From Clusia tigrina (Eukaryota > Arthropoda > Insecta > Diptera > Clusiidae): a DNA stretch of 64,000 bases. Location: NCBI GenBank assembly GCA_920105625.2, contig OV050032.1, positions 200,418,258 through 200,482,257 on the forward strand. Reading direction: 5' to 3'. Position numbers and translations under genes: made by a program. Of the stretch, positions 57,926 through 64,000 are shown piece by piece. The notes beneath the pieces were generated by a model. It searched no databases, was not told the DNA's origin, and saw only the letters and a program-made list of their open reading frames with translations. Each line of letters starts with the position of its first letter. Position 1 is the stretch's first letter.

Positions 57926-58500
57926 TTCCATAGTGATCATTGGTGTATGCTGTCCACCAATATTTCATCAACGATTTCTTCGACAGTAGCCCTGCCCTCC
58001 AGCAAACTAGTTGCAGCAAATTTGTTACCGCACTTGCAGCATATTTACAAAATCTTCTGCTCCACAAAAGCGAGCACTTAACCCAAAAACTCCGAAATAA
58101 ATTAAGTACTCGTACCCTTATGCAACACCCTAGATCAGCTGTCGACAGCGACGACAAGAGCAGTCTTAGCTGGGAATGGACTGACTCCCTGGGCAATGTG
58201 ACTGATTAAGTGCGCTTTGGTCGTGGTACGCTACGTACTCGTGCTTTAAAACGAGACAAAGTGAGGCAAATTTTCAAGACACTACAAAAACCCTGTCATT
58301 GTTGTGCTGGCGTGCTGCTGAAATGGCAGGTTTCAAACACCGACAACAACAATTAAAAACAGTACATTCACAGTATAAGCAAAAACAACAACAACAACAA
58401 CAGCAACAACAACAACAACTGCAGCAACAATGCAATGCAAGACAATAAGGAAAGCTGCCTAAAGCCCGAAATGGCCCAAGTAACAAACGTCAACAAACCG
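57926..58500. other. No gene; CAA/CAG run
   Basis: (CAA)n with CAG at 58385-58432. Poly-Cys and similar frames are artefacts. Confidence 0.5.
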
Positions 58501-59423
58501 GAGGCTGTGTTCGTTGTTGTTATTGTTGCTGTTGTTGTTGTTGTGGAGGTTATTGCTGATGTTGGTTTTGTTATTGCTGATGTTGCCAGCAGCCAGTGCT
58601 GCCACTTTTAATTTTATTACAAACAGCGCGGAGTATGTGGAAAATGTTGTTGCGCAGCTGTTGCTGTTGTTATAGGAAAAATGAACTCGTTTTTGTTGCT
58701 TTTGCTTTGTTGCTTCTTTTTTCTTCGAACACTTTTTTAGTGTTGTAGTTGTAGTTGTTGCTGGCAGTATTTCTCACAGCATCCGCTCAATATGGCAACT
58801 AATATGAAAATGGCAGCCAGGCGGGCAGACAGCCCAGCCGTCAGTCTGTGGTGCGCGGGCAGATAGGAACGTGCGAGCAATAAGTGGAATGGGAAACTTA
58901 TTTGCATTTAAAGTTTTCGCAAACAGCGAAAAATTTGCAACGGAAAGTGTAGGAAACCACAGGCAGGAAAAACATTAAAACCCCAAGAAACTGGCATACA
59001 CTCGGAAAAATAAAGTCACACATGCAAACGAACCTTTCAAAGCGGACACTTTCGCTGAAACTTGTCTGGAGACTGCACGATTATCAGGATTGCAACAACG
59101 ACATTAAACATTGGACCCTTACCCAAAGATAACACTATCCTGGGTGTCCACTTTCGGGACTCTTTGGGACATGTGCCAAATAAGAAGATAAGCTCCATCA
59201 ATTGCTTCATGAAAAGCAGCAAATGGCTGGACCTTTGAAAGGATTTGGGTAGGAAAGGTGTGGGTGTCTCATGGGGTATCACAAGGGGTCAATGATAGCC
59301 TAAGTGTGCCCTTCTGGCGACCGCTATACAGCAGCGATAACATACCCAAAGATAACATACCAAAACTACGCCCATGGAAAAAATTGACTTTGCAACATTG
59401 GATCCATACATTTTAGAAGGAAA
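58501..59423. other. GTT-rich and single-copy-looking sequence, no gene
   Basis: GTT/GTTGCT runs at 58512-58580 and 58650-58770, then sequence without repeats (58780-59390). It looks like ordinary fly intron or intergenic DNA; no exon could be supported. Confidence 0.5.
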
Positions 59424-60500
59424 TGTTACTCCTCAATGAACTATACACGGCAATAGGCGTGGCAGTTGATATGTTGGACACTAAGTTTCATACTCTACTT
59501 TTGTAGCATTACTCCTCAATGAACTATACACGGCAATAGGCGTGGCAGTTGATATGTTGGACACTAAGTTTCATACTCTACTTTTGTAGGATCACTCCTC
59601 AATGAACTATACACGGCAATAGGCGTGGCAGTTGATATGTTGGACACTAAGTTTCATACTCTACTTTTGTAGCATTACTCCTTAATGAACTATACACGGC
59701 AATAGGCGTGGCAGTTGATATGTTGGACACTAAGTTTCATACTCTACTTTTGTAGGATCACTCCTCAATGAACTATACACGGCAATAGGCGTGGCAGTTG
59801 ATATGTTGGACACTAAGTTTCATACTCTACTTTTGTAGGATCACTCCTCAATGAACTATACACGGCAATAGGCGTGGCAGTTGATATGTTGGACACTAAG
59901 TTTCATACTCTACTTTTGTAGCATTACTCCTCAATGCACTATACACGGCAATAGGCGTGGCAGTTGATATGTTGGACACTAAGTTTCATACTCTACTTTT
60001 GTAGCATTACTCCTCAATGCACTATACACGGCAATAGGCGTGGCAGTTGATATGTTGGACACCAAGTTTCATACTCTACTTTTGTAGCATTACTCCTCAA
60101 TGTACTATACATGGCAATAGGCGTGGCAGTTGATATGTTGGACACTAAGTTTCATACTCTACTTTTGTAGGATCACTCCTCAATGAACTATACACGGCAA
60201 TAGGCGTGGCAGTTGATATGTTGGACACTAAGTTTCATACTCTACTTTTGTAGCATTACTCCTCAATGCACTATACACGGCAATAGGCGTGGCAGTTGAT
60301 ATGTTGGACACTAAGTTTCATACTCTACTTTTGTAGGATCACTCCTCAATGAACTATACACGGCAATAGGCGTGGCAGTTGATATGTTGGACACTAAGTT
60401 TCATACTCTACTTTTGTAGCATCACTCCTCAATGAACTATACATGGCAATAGGCGTGGCAGTTGATATGTTGGACACTAAGTTTCATACTCTACTTTAAC
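59424..60500 (+). repeat. 83-bp satellite, 13 copies
   Basis: CTCCTCAATG starts units every 83 bp from 59429 to about 60425. Each has ACTATACACGGCAATAGGCG, TGGCAGTTGATATGTTGG, ACACTAAGTTTCATACTC and TACTTTTGTAG. Copies differ mainly at GCATTACT versus GGATCACT and AATGAAC versus AATGCAC. A diverged single relative lies at 9355-9402. Confidence 0.97.
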
Positions 60501-60874
60501 ACCATTATGGCCAATTTTGTTGATACTCGTGAATCTAGTAGAGATCTCGAGTAATGAGGGCACTGGCGGCCCATTTTTAGACGAGCCTTGCAAAATTCGA
60601 TGTTGATCGTGTAAAGAGGCCCTGTTATGAGTACTCGTATGGGTGAATTGTGGGCGTTGTGATGGGAGTATGCTGTCCATTTGTTATACGCCGACACATA
60701 TCGAGCAAATGTGTTTAGCATGGGTTTTTGGAGTCATATTAAAAGTGGTTCGAACTCCACGGCACAAGAACTTGTCAACATTTTTATCAGGGATTGTGTT
60801 GAAAACCTATTTTTTCCATTTCCTCTCTTGTCATCCAACGAAAGAAATCTTTAAGTCAACGTAACAGTTCTGCT
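60501..60874. other. No gene recognised
   Basis: ORFs of 67-76 codons overlap on both strands and lack domains. Confidence 0.4.
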
Positions 60875-61045
60875 GAATCCTTGTGCCAACTTCCAATTCT
60901 TCTCCCATGACTTCGATCGAAAGAAGTCTTTATTTTGTATTGGAAATGTCATCGTAACATTCGTGTCCTCTATGACTGGAGAATCCTTGTGACACAATTT
61001 CAACTTCGAATTCTTCTCCCATGACTTCGATCGAAAGAATGACTC
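60875..61045 (+). repeat. 106-bp direct duplication
   Basis: GAATCCTTGTG at 60875 and 60981, both leading to AATTCTTCTCCCATGACTTC and GATCGAAAGAA. The second copy has a small insertion. Confidence 0.88.
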
Positions 61046-61874
61046 TTCCCATTGAATGGAATCAGTTTTGACCGAAATCACATAAATTTGTGGGATTGTG
61101 TTGCACCTCAAACCAAATCTGCATCCACATGGCGAAGGAATATGGCAGAGCCACCCCTCTGTGAATGGTTGCTCTGCACAAACCACAAAATTCCAACTTG
61201 GCAGCACCGTTTCCAGTAACGAACCAATTCGAACTCGTTAAAAATAGCGATCTCTTTAAGTTTTCTTGCAGTGATCCTGTACAACATCCAAAGTCGTGAT
61301 CGTGTATGCGAAAATTTCTTCAAAGATTTCCATTGACACGATTTTTTTCAGTGTATTAATTGGTTAGCAACAAATGGCGTAATGCAGTGAAGAAAACTAG
61401 CGCTATTTTCAGGAGAGAGTGCAATTGAAAATCAACCATAAACTAGAGGCCAAAGGCATCAGACTCGATACTGAAAGTAGAAAACAGTTTTCAAAATAAA
61501 ACAGGAAAAATCTGAAAATATTTTAACACATTTCAAAGAAATCTTCAAAAGCGCAACATTGCTGGAAGCACGGTTGCCAGCGCCCGGTTGCATAATGGAG
61601 TGTGCATTATGCATACAGACAGATCGCTGCAACCTACAACAGAGCACCCACCACAAGTGCTCGGCAGGAAACGAAGCAAACTCGCACCAAGCATGCAATA
61701 ATAAACGAAGAACTGAACAACAGCTGCGATTGCGTGGCGTGGTTTGTGAAGAACCAAGGAACAACATCCCAGGGTGAGATGGGCAGGACTCGTAGTTGTC
61801 GTAGCCCAAACTTACCAAACGTAAATTAACGATTCAGCGCCTCAAAAAGTATGCGGGTAAGTAACGATTAAGGT
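61046..61874. other. No gene recognised
   Basis: GC content rises at 61560-61800, but the overlapping ORFs (70-75 codons on both strands) show no domain. Confidence 0.4.
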
Positions 61875-61942
61875 ACGAGTACGAGTACGAGTACAAGTAC
61901 GAGTACGAGTACGAGTACGAGTACGAGTACGAGTTCGAGTAC
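61875..61942 (+). repeat. ACGAGT hexanucleotide array
   Basis: About 11 units of ACGAGT with single-base variants. Isolated ACGAGTA words are also scattered throughout the window. Confidence 0.95.
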
Positions 61943-62039
61943 TTCGTGGTGCACTGCATTTGAGTTCTGATGAGTGAGTACGCTGACTAAAGTAAAAGTG
62001 CATTCGAAGGGTGTGCTCGGAGTGTGTGCATATCGGATA

Positions 62040-62258
62040 TTATTGCCACTGTTGTTGTTGTTATTATTATTGCCACTGTTGTTGTTGTTGTTGTCCGCAA
62101 CCGACCATTTGTATGCATGCTGCAAATTATGCAAATTTGTCAATAAAAATAAAAAAGTACGAGTTAAATTGTTTAAAAATCACGTAGTGAAGCGTCAATG
62201 GAAAACGGAAGTCGAGCGTGCTTGCTGCATTTGCAGTATTTGCAGCATGTGCGGTGTG

Positions 62259-62296
<38 letters not shown>
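62040..62296 (+). repeat. GTT, TA and TG microsatellites
   Basis: (GTT)n at 62050-62095, (TA)n at about 62258-62272 and (TG)n at about 62272-62296. Confidence 0.9.
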
Positions 62297-62462
62297 GACA
62301 AACTTCACGTTAAAAACAAAACTGCAATGAAAAACATTGACGTCAGAGCCAACGCATTGCAAAGGACTGCATTGAGGGCAAAATGCTGAAAGCAGGAAAA
62401 CAAAAATCATAAAATTGTTCCATGCAAAATAGCACTTGCATCGATCTTCACGTGACTCAGAG

Positions 62463-64000
62463 GCTAACAAAGAATAGGTCTGAGGAAGAGGGGAAGAAGG
62501 GAAGAAAGAAGGGTGGAAAGAAGGGTGGAAAGAAGGGGAGAAAGAAGGGGAGAAAGAAGGGAAGAACAGAAGAAGGGAACAAGTGAAGAAAGAAGGGAAG
62601 AAATAAGGGAACAAGGAAAGAAAGAAGAGGAGAAAGGAGGAAAGAAAAAGGGAAGAAAGAAAAGAATAAATAATGGTTGATATAAGGGAAGAAAGAAGGG
62701 AAGAGAAAAGGAAAGAAATAAAACAAGAAAGAAGGGATGAAAGAAGGAGAGAACGGAGAGAAGAAAGAAGGGGAGAAAGAAGGGTTGAAAGAAGGGTACA
62801 AAGAAAGGAAGAAACGAGTGACAAAATAAGGAAGTGAAGAAATAAGGAAAGAAAGAAGCGAAGAAATAAGGGAATAAATAAGAGAAAAAATAAAGGAAGG
62901 GAAGAAATAAGCGAAGAAATAAGCGAAGAAATAAGCGAAGAAATAAGGGAATAAATAAGGGAATAAAGAAGGGAATAAATAAGGAAGGGAAGAAATAAAG
63001 CAAAAAAGAAGGGAAAAAATAAATGAAGAAAGAAGGGAAGAAATAAGGAAAGAAAGAAGTGAAGAAATAAAGGAAGAAATAAGGAACGGAAGAAATAAGG
63101 GAATAAATAAGGGAAGAAGGAAGGGAAGAAATACGACAAGAAATAAGGGTACAAGGGAAGAAAGAAGGGAACAAGAGAAGAAAGAAGGGAACAAAGGAAG
63201 AAAGAAGCGAACAAGAGAAGAAAGAAGGGATCAAGGGAAGAAAGAAGAGGAGAAAGGAGGGAAGAAAAAGGGAAGATAAAAGAAGAAAGAAGAAAAAAGG
63301 GAAGAAAGGAAAAAAGAAGGGGAGTTAGAAGGGAAGAATGAAAAGAATAAATAATGGCTGATCGAAGAGAAGAAAGAAGGGAAGAAAGAAGAGAATGAAT
63401 AAGGGAAGAAAGAAGGAAAGAGAAAAGGAAAGATATAAAGAAACAAAGAGGGAAGAAAAAGGGAAGAATTAAAGGAAGAACGAAGGGGAGAAATAAGGGA
63501 AGAAGGGATGGAAGAAAAAGGGAAGGAATAAGGGAAGAAATAAAGGAATAAAGAAGAAAGGGAAGAAATAAAGCATGAAAGAAGGGAAGAAATAAAGGAA
63601 TAAAGAAGGGAAGAAATAAGGAAAAAAAGAAGCGAAGAAATAAAGGAAGAAATAAGGAAGGGAGGAAATAAGGGAATAAATAAGGGAAGAAGGAAGGGAA
63701 GAAATACGACAAGAAATAAGGGTACAAGGGAAGAAAGAAGGGAACAAGAGAAAAAAGAAGGGAACAAAGGAAGAAAGAAGCGAACAAGAGAAGAAAGAAG
63801 GGAACAAGGGAAGAAAGAAGAGGAGAAAGGAGGGAAGAAAAAGGGAAGATGAAAGAAAAAAGGGAACAAAGGAAAGAAGAAGGGGAGTTAGAAGGGAAGA
63901 ATGAAAAGAATAAATAATGGCTGATCGAAGAGAAGAAAGAAGGGAAGAAAGAAGAGAATAAATAAGGGAAGAAAGAAGGAAAGAGAAAAGGAAAGATATA
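62463..64000 (+). repeat. 12-bp purine satellite (AAGAAGGGAAGA), runs off window
   Basis: About 128 units of AAGAAGGGAAGA with AATAAGGGAATA, AAGAAGGGAACA and AATAAGCGAAGA variants; the plus strand is nearly pure purine. A block containing GAATAAATAATGG occurs near 62662, 63345 and 63910, and AAGAGGAGAAAGGAGG near 62625, 63245 and 63808. That gives a higher-order period of about 565 bp in the right part. The 4-codon period leaves minus-strand frames of up to 530 residues (Phe/Leu/Ser/Pro), which are artefacts. Confidence 0.96.

Noticed and set aside
62195..63787. 530-residue minus-strand open frame rich in Phe, Leu, Ser
   Set aside because: It is read-through of the 12-bp purine array; composition and period explain it fully.

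Overview
This is eukaryotic, AT-rich, non-coding-dominated DNA from a higher fly. A tephritid fruit fly is the best guess. That rests on insect-type non-LTR retrotransposons (an R1-like reverse transcriptase and several RNase H/zinc-knuckle 3' ends), an ACGAGT hexanucleotide array, long CAA/GTT runs and very abundant short-period satellites. No bacterial gene organisation, rRNA, tRNA or CRISPR array was seen. Whether the locus is autosomal, X, Y or heterochromatic cannot be told from the sequence.

Only one gene looks real, and it is present twice. An intronless 146-codon gene with GC-rich third positions lies at 44693-45133 (minus) and 47179-47619 (plus). The two copies face away from each other in an inverted repeat centred near 46156. 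The arms are about 1.7 and 1.3 kb around a 1,533-bp spacer that holds a LINE relic. The coding copies differ at 3 of 441 positions, while the satellites just beyond their 3' ends have diverged in length. I do not recognise the protein.

The rest is mainly tandem arrays and retrotransposon debris. The large arrays are: 15 bp (0.19-0.47 kb), TTTAGTAC-type (3.7-4.7, 34.4-36.8 and 38.8-40.9 kb), 16 bp purine-rich (10.0-10.9 kb), 11 bp (14.3-14.6 kb), 135 bp (20.0-20.8 kb), 21 bp (23.5-26.1 kb), 14 bp (27.3-29.7 kb), about 16.5/33 bp (43.6-44.6 and 47.7-48.4 kb), 84 bp (50.4-50.8 kb), 83 bp (59.4-60.5 kb) and 12 bp purine-rich (62.5-64.0 kb). The twelve largest total about 17 kb. Nearly all long open frames in the window are read-through of these arrays, not genes.

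The LINE remnants are 3' ends of ORF2 (RNase H plus C-terminal zinc knuckle) at 2.3-2.9, 4.7-6.5, 8.1-8.8, 14.6-15.2, 20.0-20.8, 32.9-33.2, 33.9-34.5, 45.6-46.4 and 55.7-56.6 kb. There is also an R1-like element at 53.96-55.56 kb and an RNase H-less LINE on the minus strand at 50.3-52.6 kb. A recurring theme is tandem duplication inside these 3' coding segments, ranging from single duplications (49-120 bp) to true satellites of 30, 84 and 135 bp.

Two short dispersed elements recur. Element A (three copies, each touching an array) and element B (five copies, ending in a TCTA-type tail) look like termini of mobile elements. A 1.3-1.5 kb segment containing element B is duplicated at 12.1-13.4 and 18.0-19.5 kb, with 2 versus 7 copies of an internal 42-bp unit.
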